A stretch of 64,000 nt of DNA from Lamellibrachia columna (GCA_963662155.1 OY759263.1:27822548-27886547), one strand, 5' to 3'; counted from the first letter of the stretch, positions 1 through 17,516 are shown. Numbers and translations are program-made. Notes: a model not told the origin generated them from the sequence alone.

Positions 1-636
1 ACCGCACAACCATAGGGTGTTGTTGCGTCCATATATTAACACAGTTGTTTGCATGGTTGAAATTAAGCGAGTGTTTTACTGTTTACTTTGTAAAATTGAG
101 GAGTCCTTGATATTTTCAGTTCAGAATGTGACGGGTTACATTCGTTTGTCGAATAAGAGTCGCCATCTTGATATGAAACATGACATTGACATCGCAAACA
201 CAAGCCAGGGTAGAACAATTCAACGTAGATGCTTTGTGTAGATGATGGCGACAGTTTCCATTACACAAAAGACACCTGTAGGGCCTAGGACCTAAGCCTT
301 ACCTGTGTTTGAAATGACAATCAAGCAATTCATACGTACACAACAAACTAATATTCAGTAATTTGCTACGACAGAGCTAGTGGCCAGTGAATAACAGTTT
401 TGTTTACATGTCAAACATTATTAATTATCAGACATTTATACACCAATGCATGCGGCGTATGTTCGTTCTCCTACCGAATATCCCCATTGTCACGCATGCG
501 CTGTGTTGTCGTTCGTCACTGCTGCTTTTGCTTGTTGCTCGCTTATCCTTTGGCTTCATTTCTCTGCTTGCGTTTGTCGTGAAACCTGCTGTTGTCGTCG
601 GTCTAGTTATTACCCTGCCCGAGAAAGTTTTCCATC

Positions 637-2321
<1,685 letters not shown>

Positions 2322-2610
2322 TCATTACTACTACCTGGGGGGGTCTTATGGGTCTCAAGACCCCCTAGGCAATGAAGGGGGTATGTGCCCATGGCAAATA
2401 TTACTGTAAAGGACAACGTATATAGGCCTATATCGGAACTAGTGTCAATGCAAAGAGTTGAGTATTATCAGCCGGCTAATATCAACCCTTGTGTAAATAG
2501 ACACATGTGTCGTCGTCCCCCTCGTCCCCCCCCCCGGTTCGTAAGTAGAACAACGTACGACTACGAATGACCTAGACCCCCCTGCCAACAAGCCTAGATC
2601 CGCCCCTAAT
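2322..2610 (-). mobile_element. Second copy of the CAGGGGCGGATC hAT-like element
   Basis: This is the reverse-oriented homologue of 17517-17803. Shared blocks are the GGCAAATATTAC and ACGTATATAGGCCTA strings, AACTAGTGTCAATG, CAGCCGGCTAATAT and the end AGCCTAGATCCGCCCCT. It contains paired C- and G-runs with GTCTCAAGACCCCC-type palindromes near one end. Confidence 0.62.
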
Positions 2611-5600
2611 GGGGTTTCTTGTACATACCGGGAATATCTAACTGGTATGTCGATTGACATACGAAGCTGTCTTAGTCTTGGACTAGTGTTTTGTTTTGGG
2701 TATTTCCAAATTAACTTAAGTACAATACGAAATTTACCGTCGGGTTCGTATTCGGTTAAGGATTGGTCAGCGTTAAGGTTAATGATGGTCCTCCCCCAAA
2801 ACAAAAAACCACCTCGCCACCCCGCACCGGCTTTTCTGCCATTCTTTCGTGTGGCGAGGCTTGCCTTTCAAGTGGCCGGTTGAGCGCTCTGTTCGGCTCG
2901 GCTGCTCATCGAACACACAAAGGCGCACTGTTTGCCTGCGGGAACCGAGTAATTTAGATCGGGCGCTCTTTGTCCACTGTGCTCGACCAACAATGACCGA
3001 CCGCGACGTATTTATACGCGCCCTTTCAGCGCCGGTTCGAGGGCCTTCGGCAGCGTCTCTACTGCCGGTTGTTGTCGCTCCGTCTTCTCGAAGGGGCAGT
3101 GGTTCGTAATTGTACTAGTTTCTATAAAGAATGCCATCTTTTTCGTTGACAATAACAGAACCCTGCTCTTCGTTTTTGGGGTCGTACAAACTTGGCTACG
3201 TCTGTGTGCGTCAAATCGCCAATGGAAACTTTAGCATTCTTCCTACGAGCGGCGTCGGGATGTTCTGAGGTTCCTTCCTTCGACATGCATCAACGATCAC
3301 CGGTCACGTGGTACGTGCGGCGCTCCGCGTGTTCCGACTAATCGCCTGCGCCATCTCGACAACGGTCACACTTGACGGCCTTGTGTAAGCGGTGACGCTA
3401 TCAGATCGGCGGGCCGCCGATTGCATTTTAGTGCAACCGGTTACAAGGACCAGCGCAGGCGCACTGCAGCGGGCGGCGCTGCTCGTTGAAAGGGATTTCG
3501 CCAGTTCAATAGCTCGGCAGAGGTTCAGTCGGACAACGTTATTCTGACGTGTGCAGTGGTCGCGGCGGAGTTCTCCGGTTGAGGCCATCTCGGCCGACAT
3601 AGCGAGTACACGCCGGGACCAAGACAGTGGTAAGCCGATCCACCGATACTTGTGGGTCATGACGGCTGCGCCTACCAACGGCTGGCTCTGCAGTGGCATA
3701 CACGTACCGGGCGGCGGTCGCGCGCTCCAGTTCGGTTTATAAGTTAGCTCAACGAGGTCAAAGGGGCAGTGCGGTTGTACCAGCTATTTCGGATAGCCGT
3801 GCCGGCCGGCGCACGCTGCGCCCGCACGCACTGCCGCATGCTAGGTCTTGCGGTTCAGTGAAGCCTGGCGGAGGGGTCGGGTCGCGTTGAATACCGCTGA
3901 ATGCGCCGAGTCTGAATGAGCGTGCCGCGTTGTATGAACTTGTCATTTCGTAGCCGTGGCCCGGTGAGTAAGCAGTGTCGGTCGGTATTCATGCCGAGCG
4001 GCTGGAATGCCGTTGCTTCGCGGCGTCAGTCGACACTGATCTTGCCGGTGTCGCCTCGCTTGTTGGCTCGACGTGGTTGCGTCCGTCGCCGTGGGCCGTG
4101 AGATCGCTGCCCGCCTACGACCAGTCACCGACCGACGAAGGAATGCGACGCTACTGATTAATCTATGCGGCCGTCCGCCATGTTGGACTACAACCTGCAA
4201 GTGTCGTTAACCGCGATAGTTTGAATGCGGCGAATCTCAACGGGAAACGCGCGTGCCAAGTGTGTTGTACGAGTCGACTATTCAAAGTTATGTCGTTGGT
4301 TTGAAAATATTGGTTGGTTTACGAGAGTTGCCACTCAGGCGCAGACACCTGGTTAGTTTGGGTCGTAGATTCACATCCGCTTTTAGATCGCGCGTTGAGC
4401 GCTGTAACGTTAATGTTCGAATATGTTGTTCGGGGTCGACTGTAACCTAGGCTCGGCGCTGTGTGGTGCACAACGAGGTTCAAGTACGTAAATTGTCACG
4501 TATCTACGTAAGAGTATCACATTTCGTTGTACTGCTGAATCACTTTAACCGGACACGTGTCCGCCTAGATAGTTCGGACATTATTCATTGGTTGATTGAA
4601 GTATTTTAGAGTTAGTTAACATGGTCAAAACGCGCAGTCATGTGATAGTCGGTCAATTGTTCTGTGTTAGGTCTATGGTGGTTGTTTACTTTCCCGGGCG
4701 GGTGCATGCTTTCCTCGCCAGTTTAACCGCTACTATGGATGGCTGTGTTTCTAGTCCATGTGCAGTTTGAAACCATGACTAGATCCACACTCATCCAGAT
4801 TGGCGGGCCAGTCAGCAGCAGACGACATTTAGCACGACCTGTCCCGGTAATCCCAAATGCGAATAATGTCGCCTTTGCAAAACCTTACGCCTATCTTTAT
4901 CAATTTTATTGCAATATCCCCTGCATGTTTCCGTGTGCATGCTAGTAGTATTGCGTATAATATTGGTATGTTTTCCCACAGAGCCTTGAGAATGTTTTTA
5001 TTTTCATGCTACGTTGTTTTTGCTGTTTGTTCATTCAGTTTAATATACTTGATTTTATGACAATTGTCGTTTGTTTTTTATATTTATTTTGCATTCGTGA
5101 TAAATGCATGTTTCTATGCTGTGTGATATAGTTCCATATACAGGTGTGCTTGATTTGACTGCAACAACAGAAGCACAAATTCCCCAGCACAGTATCTATG
5201 CATACACTTTCTCCGAAACCAAGCCTGCATATAATATTTATGGTTAAAATAATGTTGTGGGTAAACATTGTTTATATAAAATATTCCGCTTATTATTTAA
5301 TATTGGCAGTCAACTTTCGTCTAAAAAATGTGTACCTATCGGATTGAATTTGACGCGTGCGGACGTAACTTTTTTGAAAGCATTGGTGCAGAACGTGACT
5401 GATATTTAGAGGGACATTAATCACACGTAACTTGATCGATCCTGCTACTTGCAGTCTCGCCACCACGGTCGCTAAGTATGTCACGGGCGCCTGATTAATT
5501 CATGCGTAGGTGGCTGACACACCTTCCATCGCGCGGACACCTAAATTATACCGCCCAGCTGCTGGCTACCGCGGTCTGTGTTCACAAACGGTACGCGCAC

Positions 5601-8600
5601 GCGATCGTACGCCGAGTTTAGCCCGGGTCTAGATCTGACCGGCGAGCTGGACTCTACGTGGACAATGCACAAGGCCGCAGGCAACTGGAATGTATTGTAA
5701 GCTCGGTCCGACCGACTCACAAAGAAACGCCGGCGTCCACAATAGCCTTGAATAGGTTTGGACGAGCAATCAACATATTAGTGCTAGCGGCGATTTCACT
5801 TGTTTACCCGATTGGGTAAAGGGAAAAAATATACAATTAATACACAAATAGTTGAAGGTATCGTATACTTAAAATGTCAAAAGTCGCTAATTTTTTTGAG
5901 ATCAGAGTATCTAAATTAACAATAATTAACAATGCATCTAAATTAACAATAATTAACAATGCATCTAAATTAACAATGTAGTACTTCACGTTTTATCTTT
6001 ATTGTTATATATTTATCGTATTAAATTGTAAAGAAAACCCGGGAATTTGACCAATAAATCATCCGGGGACGAACGTTATGTTTCACCTTCGTGGTAAGCG
6101 AAGATTTACTGCTCTCGTTAATTGCAGTAAAATAAGTGTTGTAATGTACCATAAACGGTCGTTCAGTTAACCGATGGAAATGGCTTTTAACCTGAACAGC
6201 GTTTTTCTTTGCGTATTTGTCCGATTATATGCAATAATTATATTTAACGAATACTGGCAATTGGCACTGTTTTTACCAAAACAATGAGCACGTATTTCTA
6301 ACATGTAACAACTTTAGAATGGCCCCAGTAATCACGATCAGGAATTGTGAGAAGATTACAATGCCACGTTATGACATAGAAGTTTAACATGGTAACTTGG
6401 TAAGCGTCTCGGCTTAAAGTCTAACTATCAATTACGCTTGTCTAGGTGACATTAATGTTTAATTATGTTTAAAATGAATAACCATATAAAACTTGTCATT
6501 TGCGAAGTGCATTTATTCCTTCGCCAATTCCGTCAGTATTTAGCAGTCATCAATTGTATTGCTAATTCCAACTTAAAAGGCTTGTTTTTTATTGTGCACG
6601 TGAAACAGAGCCATTGTCTTTTAGTAATAAAGTTACGAATAAATGCAAGCTGACGTTTGGAATGCATACACCACATGAATTGCCCTATACACTGGACAAT
6701 ATTAACGCGATTTAAATAACAAACACTAATTTAAAATGGGTTTGTAAATATTGTAACTGTTTAATATAGCTTCAACAATTGGGCATGTTGTTGCATTAAT
6801 GTTTTCTGACGTCTGGCTGCGTTACTGGCTGCGACGTTTGAGCCCAAGCGCTAACTTGAAGCACAAGGTTGCTATGTGCCGTGACCTAGTTTTTACGGTT
6901 CACGTATCGCTGCCGTGCGCTGCCGTGGGTGGCAGGTCTCGCATCCGGCAGTCGAGTCAGGCACCAAGTAACCCTGCTTGAAACCAGAGCGGCTCGCCAT
7001 GCTGGTCGAAGTCCAATCGCACTGCTTAGAGAAGGGTCTTGTTCCATCAACTTGACAGTAGAAGAATTAACTGCGTTGTTTCAACAGAAGACAGTTCACA
7101 AAATATCGACGTCGACACTGCTCTATAAACACAACAACAGCGTCATTGTGTTTCATTAAGGAAAACTGCACTTAAACCAGGATGCATGTTAAAAACGTAT
7201 GTAAGGTCACCTGTACTGACGACAAGGCTTCTGAATTACTTGCGCAAACCGGTCCTGGGTGATATTATACATAATAGTACGTATTAAATGGAATACACAA
7301 CCATTTTCATTGGCCAACTGTTTGACTGTTTTACGAGACATTGCAACACTGAGTTCATCAGTAATGTAATTTCGGTTTTTAAAAGTAATATACTTGCAAG
7401 ATGTGTTTTAATATTTTCGACTGTCAGCGATTTGGCGAATAACTGAAATATGGTAGTCTTATGACATACAGTGATATATACCACTTTATTGCAATTAAAA
7501 CCAATAAATCTTCACATTTGAAGATTATATATAACGTTTTTTACAGGATGATTTATTGGTGTGCAAAAATTCCCATTTTATGCAATTTCTGATAAAATGT
7601 ACTACAGCAATAAAGATTAAAACACGAAGTGTAACATTATTTTAATTATGCGAAAGTTCCATATCAGTTATCCAATTAAAACCATTATACATTTCCTTTA
7701 ATATTCCAATTACACAACCGCGGTTCCCTTTACGGCAACACTGATAAAACTTCACGTAGTCAAAAATATACTGAGACGAAAAGCACTTATCATTTCGAGC
7801 ACGAATAATATTACAATGTCCATAATTAATAATCAGCACATTTGTACAAAACGAATGGGCTTCTCTCATTCCAACGATACAATGCCTTAAAATGTGGCAT
7901 ACTCGTGTGATTGCACATAACACAATGTTACGTAACCAACATTTACCGTCCGAAACGCTCAGGTTAACTCTCAGCTAATACACGTTACCAGGCCTTCAAC
8001 GTGACATGAATGGGTGTCAGCGTGACATTCACGGGCAATAGCCTATCGGATGGATTAATATAACGAGTCATTCACGGCGCGCTATACACCGTTTCCAGAA
8101 GAGTAATTACTGGCGCTAATTGTTCTGGGTGGCGAGGCGACAGCTTCTCGGGCAATCGGACATGAATGCAGAGAGAACAATTGAAGAGACGTGTTTCGTC
8201 TTGCGCGCTCGCTCGGTGGCACGAGTCCGACATGTCTCGCCATCGTCGAAGACTACGAGTGTCCCTGTGTTGCGACACGTCTCCGGACGAAAACTCGATG
8301 GCGGATTTGTAGATGCATTTTGTACAAGTTCAACGTGTTCATCTGGGAAGTTATGCCAGTGGGCCAATTGTTTTCACTCACGTCTTTAGATAGACGAACA
8401 GCATAATGCATGTACCGTAGTGTCACGGATACGGCCCGCTGTGTATGTGAACCAGTTTATGCGAGAACAGAGATTCAATTCAGCAATGACCGGTGCAATC
8501 AATTAGCGCGCAGGTAATATAGTTGCACCTTTAACAGAATATACCTACATGATTAGGGTTTTGATATCTCATTATTGCATTTTATTGATCGGACATTAGA

Positions 8601-9725
8601 CTTTCCTCTGAATACAAACTATGGAGAGAAAAAAAAATATTTCACAAATTAAACCTCCACCAAGACTAGTACTCTAGAAGCTACGCAGGGCTGGTGAGGA
8701 AACCGCGCCCTACATACCCCCGTAGGCCATTTGGTCTGGCACGCCGTTCCGGTTGACTGATTGCCTGACGTCTCGGCAACGACAAATCAACATGTGTTGA
8801 GACTCGACGAGTACTGCGCTGTCTTTGTCGAGCGAAGGACACGGTTGAGCGCGCACGCCACCGCACCAGTTCTCCGTGCAAACGGCAATTCAGCGACGCG
8901 TAACGGAATGGCTTGTCTCGCTCGCGGTCGGTCACCCGTGACCTGCAACGTGCCTTCGGAACGTCGGCGATTATCAGATAGCATCGGTGCAGGCCCGAAA
9001 AGAGTGCCGCAAAAATGCGAGCGTCATTTCAAGCGACATTGATTCTAGTTAATCACTCCAATAATTCAATGATGTTTCAAAATAATTGTGTAGCAATTAT
9101 AATTAAGAACACTGACTGTACAACTAATTGTACGTTCGAACTTGGTGCGTTAAGTGGACATTTTGGTTAAATTTTTTGGGTTGCACGTATTTTCTTCTCA
9201 TAAAGCCGTGAAGTGTGCGTGTACCATCATTTGGCTGCATGGCCCCTGGATGGGTAAATACACGAACGATACCTGGTATAAGACTTCTTTATGAAGCATA
9301 GTGCAGAGGTATGTCACGTGACTTGTAGCGCGATACCTGTGTGGGTCTTAGCTTGTTACGTTGTACGCGCCACTGCTCACCAAGGAAGACTATTAGGAAC
9401 AAGAATAGGCGGTAACATAGTTACAAATACACAAACACCGAAGTTTATTCAGCTGATTCAGTGGGCGACGCGTTGGGGTTGGGGGGGGGGTTATCATTCT
9501 ACTTCTGTCCGTGTTCGTGAGAGGCGAATCGAATGCCGGTGATTCTTAGACGGTAATTCTTGTTTATGGTTTACTGAAACATGACAAAGGATTGTCTGTG
9601 TACCGTAAACATACACTTACATATACCGACTACCTGAGTAGCAGGATATTAACGAATTGTTGATTCCCTGCGCATGTACACGTGTGTTTGGTATGTAGGT
9701 GTATGTTTACGGTACATGGACAATC

Positions 9726-9728
<3 letters not shown>
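2611..9728. other. Intergenic DNA with CpG-rich patches, no gene recognised
   Basis: CpG-rich stretches at about 2.8-4.45 kb and 8.1-9.0 kb alternate with AT-rich DNA (4.9-8.05 kb). The longest ORF (3699-3304, minus, 131 codons) lies in the CpG-rich part and is compositionally expected. A GGACACGTGTCC palindrome is at 4551-4562. I see no splice-supported exon. Confidence 0.5.
5912..5985. repeat. 27-bp tandem repeat, three units
   Basis: ATCTAAATTAACAATAATTA plus ACAATGC, two full and one shortened copy. Confidence 0.85.
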
Positions 9729-9823
<95 letters not shown>

Positions 9824-9827
9824 TATC
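9729..9827. repeat. (TA)n microsatellite
   Basis: Near-perfect TA tract. Just downstream, 9878-9931 carries three copies of the 17-bp unit GTAACCGGACGAGTGTC. Confidence 0.93.
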
Positions 9828-11384
9828 CATTTGCAATTTGCAATAATCGTGCTAAGAACATATCGGATACGTCGGTAACCGGACGAGTGTCGTAACCGGA
9901 CGAGTGTCGTAACCGGACGAGTGTCGTAACCAGGGCTTCCCCAATTACTACTTTTATTACTTACGACACATAGTAAATGTCCGGACAAGGAAACGAAAAA
10001 ACGTTTGATTGTACGGTTCACGGACGCTCGGGAGAGTCGCGACAACGTATGCGATCCGTCTTGTCATTCAAGTAAACTTGATGCGGTTGAACTTTCAACC
10101 TTGGACCGCCGTCTTACAATTGGTCCCGCGGTAGTCGCTGACGAACAACAGACAAGAAAGGGGTTGCGATGTTTGTGCCTTACTAATACTGGTAGTGAGA
10201 AACGTTACCGCCGTTATTTAGAGAACATATGTGCGGAAAAGGACACAATCGTTGCATGGTATCACAGTGGTGGGTCATGCAACCGGTAGAAGAACATTGA
10301 TAGCGTCATAACGCTGACCTCCCCGCTAAAACAAACAAAACGACGTTATTGTGCTGCAAAACAAGGCGTGTGGCGACGTAAATCCTGCTTATGCAAAGTT
10401 ATTTTGCAAAGCCCAGTTCATTGTCGAACCGGATTAGTGTAGTGTTTAGCCCAACCGTCTGGCCTGCCTTGGGTCCAAGGGTACAAGTTAGTATCCAGCG
10501 TGGCTCGAACGTATGTCTTAATAGTGGTCCGTCTTCTAGGAGACATAATAGAGCCACCAAGGATGGTATGCAACATGCATGCACCCTCGCAGTGACCCCC
10601 CGCAGTAACCCCCCCCCCGCAGTGACACCAGACACCGAGTATCAAACTCGTTCGTTGGCTCAAGTCTAAGACAGCTAGAGCCTAGAGCACACCCTATTAA
10701 GAGCTGACGTATATCGATACTACACAACAGCGGGACTTGCAGTGCAACAACGCGTCCTGGTTACGCTGACATCCCTTGTGTACAAAAACTACTAGAGGAA
10801 CAAACGTGCCACCCCGAATCACCGATGCCAACCCACCGGCAACGCAAGAGTCGGCGCTAGTTGGTGCACGGAGCGGACAGAGTCTCGGCGACCGCCAGGA
10901 GGGCGCTAGACAGGCGTATCCGTTACACAACCACCGAGCAACGACTCCACCAGTCTACGGGCCAGACCAGGGGAGAGTCGTGAACGCAAACTAGGGCGTC
11001 TGCACCCCCGGGGTGAGAGCGGTTTTGGGAGCTCGACGTCGAACGCTGGACTTCGTTCCGTGGACATGTTTGCTCAATATCCCGTCTCTCTCCCCCCTCT
11101 CTCCCCCCCACTCCCTCTCCATCTCACCCCTCTCTCTCATATCTCTTCCCCCTCTCTCTCTTGATTGATTGACCACGGGTTACATGCTATCTACTTCCCG
11201 ATGATGTAAATTCCATTTTCGAGAGTTGTGTGAAAAGCCTAAGTAGAAAACACAAAACTCTTTCTACTACTTGTATATAAACGAATAGTGAGTGTGAAGA
11301 AAACGTGATCTTCGGTGACTATAACGAGAAAGTAATAGTAGTCTCTGTCTCACATCCTTTCTCCCGTCTCCCCCTTTGCGGTGT

Positions 11385-11572
11385 CTCTCTCCTTGTTACT
11401 GTCCCTCTCCTTGTTACTGTCCCTCTCCTTGTTACTGTCCCTCTCCTTGTTACTGTCCCTCTCCTTGTTACTGTCCCTCTCATTGTTACTGTCCCTCTCC
11501 TTGTTAATGTCCCTCTCCTTGTTACTGTCCCTCTCCTTGTTACTGTCCCTCTCCTTGTTACTGTCCCTCTGA
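11385..11572. repeat. 18-bp minisatellite, about 10 copies
   Basis: Unit CTCTCCTTGTTACTGTCC with rare single-base variants (for example CATTG and TTAATG). Because 18 is divisible by three, long false ORFs appear on both strands. Confidence 0.93.
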
Positions 11573-11916
11573 TTTTGGCTCTAACCACCCCGACAACAGC
11601 ACAATTGTCGACAGACCGACAGAGGGCGGGACAGTCCACCCACGTTCGGCACCACAGCCGTTCAGTTCAACAACCTGAATCGCTACGTTGTTTAACTGGA
11701 ATAAACATCTCGCAATCTGATCAACATTTGTAAAACAACTCCCGTTGGCCGCAGGCTAGGTATGACAAGCGCAGTCGATAGGCGACGATCCCATAGAACT
11801 GACCGAAGCTATTCAGACAGATAACGCCACCCACTACGACATACAGCTCGAATGGTAAACCCCGGTGCGGGCAATCCAGTGAAATGGTTGTTATTCGTTG
11901 TGCTATCGTACAGCTG

Positions 11917-12025
11917 AATGTAATGGCCACACCACCACGCCTAATGTAACGGCCACACCACCACGCCTAATGTAAAGGCCACGCCACCACGCCTAATGTT
12001 ACGGCCACGCCACCACGCCTGATGT
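11917..12025. repeat. 27-bp minisatellite, about 4 copies
   Basis: Unit close to AATGTAATGGCCACACCACC plus ACGCCT. It stands directly before the 31-bp array that follows. Confidence 0.85.
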
Positions 12026-12165
12026 AGTTGTTAATGATACTGACGTACCAGCAGCTCACTACTACACCATTCTGCACAATCACCAGTCACCCAATCAATA
12101 TATTTCACAATTAATCACCCAGTCAGCATACTACACAATCACCAGTCACCCAGTCAGTATACTAC

Positions 12166-12859
<694 letters not shown>

Positions 12860-13322
12860 TACTACACAATCACCGTGCAGTTACCCAGTCAATATACTAC
12901 TCAGTCAACAATCACCCGGTCAGTATACTACAGAGTCACAATGCCCAATAACCCAGTCAGAATATTACACAATCACCAATCACCTATTCAGTATACTACA
13001 CAATCACCAATCACCCAGTCAGAATATTACACAATCACCAATCACCCATTCAGTATACTACACAATCACCAATCACCCAGTCAGCATACTACATTAGATA
13101 AACTTTGCACGCGTCCCATATAAGTCGCAAGCCGTTCCGCCAGTGCAATCCTGTTATTAGTGCGATTTGTTTGACGAACATTTCTGGATGCAATCATGCC
13201 AAACAATCACGACGAAGAATTCACAAACTCCTCGCTGTGGAATTCGGAACAGACCCGCTCGCCCGTGTCGTTCTTGCGTCGCCCACGTTGCCACTGCGCG
13301 CGCGCGACCGCACTCTGTTGCC

Positions 13323-13463
13323 ATGGCGGCGCGCGCTACTCAGAAGCTGTCAGACGAGTTCCCCAATAAAAGCCGCTCGTTGGAGTCGTCACGCGCCGCT
13401 GACTCGCAACAGAAGACGCTGCGACGCGCTCGAGCCTGTTCACCGCCGATCAAATCTAGCTGA
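13323..13463 (+). other. Short ORF with good start context in CpG-rich DNA
   Basis: GCCATGGCGG (strong Kozak match) opens 46 codons beginning MAARATQKLSDEFPNKSRSL and ending IKSS, then TGA. The surrounding 13.1-13.65 kb is very CpG-rich. It could be a first exon, an upstream ORF or chance. No plausible donor stands out and I recognise no homology. Confidence 0.2.
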
Positions 13464-13464
13464 C

Positions 13465-15514
13465 CCGGATCGAACAGAAGCGCCGTCTTTTGCGGCGTAA
13501 TCGCCCTCCATTGGTTCGTTCGCCCTCTGTAGCGGTCGTTAAGTTCGCCCGATCGACCCCGTCCAACAGCGTTCGTCTTGGCGTGTATGCAGCTACACAG
13601 GCTACGTGAACCGGGCATTCGTGTCGACACGGTTACGTCGTCGCTCAATGGACGCATGGAGTCTAATAATTAGTATGTGTAAACAGTTAACACTTTTGGG
13701 GAACTATCTTTAACACGAATTTGCGTGAATATTACGTCTTCTCAAATTACATGCCCTAGTGTTATTGATCAGAGTTTTAAATATGCGCGTTACAGTATTT
13801 CTTTGGGAAGAACAGACAGTCTTCCTAATTTTTCCAAAAAGAGAGCATCAGAAATGCACATTTCATCAACCCCTATTGGTTGGGTTGTTTATTTGAACTT
13901 CAATGTGTGAATTGACGACTTGAATTGACATTGTCAAACATGATTGTTTTGTGTATTTTAACAACGGAAGAGTTTTGCTAATCGCGTATGACATCGTAAA
14001 TTTCGATACTAACAACAGCAAAATCAGACGTGTATCACTTAGTCATAGCATGACGTAGCAATAATCTGATGTAGCGATCTAAATTCGACATAGTTCGCAC
14101 GCTAAGTGATTTCCGTTCTCGACGCTCCAAAATATTTGCCACCAGAGGTCGCTATATATTGTACATTTGCCCGATGAGTGGACGCCTGGTTTGGTGTAGC
14201 ATCTGACGTCATCACCGGGTGTACATTCATCCGGGCACGCGTACATGTTTCACTCGCTAGACGGCGCAACTATCGGCCGCACTCGGAGCCAGCTCGATAT
14301 TTTGTTCCCGCTTTCAAGATACAGAAATACTGTAATTTGTTAGTGGTTGTAAACATCTACAAAAAGACCTGTTTCGTCGGATTTTCGCCGATTTCCGTGA
14401 ACATATTTTCATCAGAAGAGAGTCGTTGTCAAAGTGGCATCTTGTCGAGTTCCATAAGAACAATCCGATTGGACACATGATTAATTTAATACTGAACGCG
14501 ATGAACGTATTGCCTGTCCTACCTATCACGAATTATATTGCCAATATTACTTATGATAGCTATAATTATGCACTTGTTTAACGTATTTTCTCTATAATCC
14601 TCTGTTACAGATCATTCTCAGTCGACGAACATCCTCAACCTCCCACAACGGACAACGATCTACGAGGCGGTTGGGAAAATCAGAAAAACAACGAAACATG
14701 ACGTAGAATGGCGGATGGAGAATCTTCGTTCCCGTTGCTCCGTCTATGTTGCTGTCAACGAATTACCACACAGCCTTTTCTTTGCCGCTTCAGCATCATA
14801 GCAATGATCTAATCCAACGTTTGTATTGCACAATGCACCCGTTAGCATTTGTTCCTTGGGGTCCTGTGCATGCTGAGAAATTCTGGGACGCCATGAAAAC
14901 TAAATAATATGGTTAAATGTCGACAACGTAAATTCCCTTCACACAGCTTGTCTCTTTAATGTGTCGCGCGAAGTATTTCACCTGCGAGATTTAGTTGACA
15001 AAGGAACGTAACACATTTGCAAAATATGAAACCTACTCTTCGGGCATGCGCTCAAACAACAAGAGATTGTCAGTTCATGGAGACCGTATATTCTGTAACG
15101 CCAGCACTTTAATAATGTTTTATGTTGCAGTGACGTGTTTACGTTTCATTTGCATAACCAGTACGCATGATGCTTCCCTTGTATTTAGTTCCACGAACTG
15201 TCAGCAATGTTGTTGTAAATACAGAGTCAGTGAAAAGTTTCTGTTATCAGTTATATAAAATTGCAGTGGTGATAACAAAGTTTGTGTCCCAAACTGTGAC
15301 ATTGTCGTGCTAAAATTTATCCTCCTTCAAATATTATCTGCTTGGTGTATCTGCGCATGCGCGAGCCGGTAGTTGACATCAATTTATTAATAACATAAAC
15401 ATATTATTGCTACAATAATAGGTACTGTACATAATAACAATGAATTATAATAGAGAATGTCAACCACGGAAAATAAACGATGAATTTCCACTCGCTGTCG
15501 TAAAATATAAATAT
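13465..15514. other. Intergenic DNA, nothing recognised
   Basis: A CpG-rich start, then AT-rich DNA with no long ORF, no recognisable domain and no repeat beyond short motifs. Confidence 0.5.
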
Positions 15515-15677
<163 letters not shown>

Positions 15678-16974
15678 AGCAACGCTCATGTTTTCAAGAT
15701 ACGCGCATGCGCAGATACAGCAAGCGGATAAAATCTGACGGCGGATAATTTTTTAGTACGACAACGTAATTGTGTAAAGTTATGCCAAAAAACATAAAAC
15801 GTTTACTCTGGTTGTAATTACATTATTGCAACCGATACCGAGATCTATCTAAATCACCCTAACAAAATCTATTAATCCTAGAAGACCGGAAATACGCATG
15901 ATCTATTTATTCAACGAAGTAACGTTACGACGAAAGGCATAACCCAAATAGCATACCTCGATAGAATAGATGGTATTGTCAATAGTTGTGTTGTCTCTCT
16001 TTGTTGATACCGGTGATAATATTGTTTCAGTATAAGCATTTTGGTGTGCGATTGTACTGTATAACAAATGATGGATGTCTCTTGAGCGATGTTGTACTGT
16101 AATATTGTAAAATAATTAACTCTTACAGGTTTAGTCTGAAGGCATTGCACATGTTTGTATATATTACTATGACAGTGGTAGTTACATGAGAAATGTACAT
16201 ATAAGTAATGATATTTTAATAATGGATGGCGTCTAAGTTAGAATATAATATGATTATGGAAATATCCACCAGCCTAACACGTTAGAAGATATATGTTGTG
16301 GGCGATAAAAGGGTATCATGTCTTTAGACGCATACCGCTTGGCGTCGCTGCATTGCTTCGGTATAACGGGTACATGTAAATAGAATTTCGTAGTAGACAG
16401 TTTTAGTATCGAAGTAATATCGGGCTAGGTAACAAAGACCAACTACTTTGTTGACTACGTACTGTAAACCACATCGCAGTGGCATTGGCAGGTTTCGGTG
16501 ATATTGCTTGTGTTGTGATGCTTTCAATGAGCGCTGTTGGCTTTCTCGCTACCTCGCTCTGTTCCAATGAGCTCCCTTGTTTCAGACTATTTCTGTATCG
16601 AATATAGCGTCCCGCTTTGTATAATTATTTTATATCTTCACCTGTTTGCTTGTCAGAAAATATTATTAAATACATATGTTCAAACTACATATCTTCAAAA
16701 CATCAATGGGACGGAATCGTCGATATAATCGCTTGATAATAATAACACTAGTTGAGTTGGCTTCACTTTGAAACGTGTAATGGAATTTACAGCGTAGCGT
16801 GTCGCAACGTACAATAGTTGAATCTAAGTACGATACTGAAATCCGAACAAATCAACGACAAGTAGAATATTGATCAATAAAGTCTGCTTCGTCACGGTCA
16901 TGCTGTTTTGTTTGGTACATAAAAACATACATTCGCATGCACATACACACGGACGCACGCACTCATTTACTAGC

Positions 16975-16975
<1 letters not shown>

Positions 16976-17070
<95 letters not shown>
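16976..17070. repeat. (GCAC)n microsatellite, about 24 units
   Basis: Perfect ACGC tetranucleotide run. ORFs of Ala-Arg-Thr-His repeats across it are not genes. Confidence 0.95.
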
Positions 17071-17516
17071 TACGGGAGCGTTTTTACATAAAAGTAGGTT
17101 ACTTTGGAGCATAATGTAATCGAATATGTTAAAGAAAATATTTTGCAATGTACATGTAAATTCCTGAGATTTTATATGTAATAAATGGAGTTGATAAAAA
17201 TAGCACCACATCGTTAACTCGAATAAACCTACTACCCATTACAGGTCCGTCCTCGGGGTTTTGAAAAGGGTCGGGCGTACAGAATCAGCAGGGGATTTCT
17301 GGGATGACTTCTGATTGATGATCTGGTTACAGAAATGAAATCCTTAAGACCCGCAAACGAACCTGTATGGTTATGGACGTCAGCTGGTTTTCGGTACATG
17401 CTCAAATGGGACTCGCCATGAAAACTGGGGTACATTGATTGGACGCGCATCTAAAATATTCGCGAGAGTCACTCTTCGGACGATTTTTTAACTGATTTGT
17501 CACATACATAATAATA

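Noticed and set aside
3304..3699. 131-codon minus-strand ORF
   Set aside because: It lies in CpG-rich DNA with open frames on both strands, shows no recognisable motif and has no splice context.
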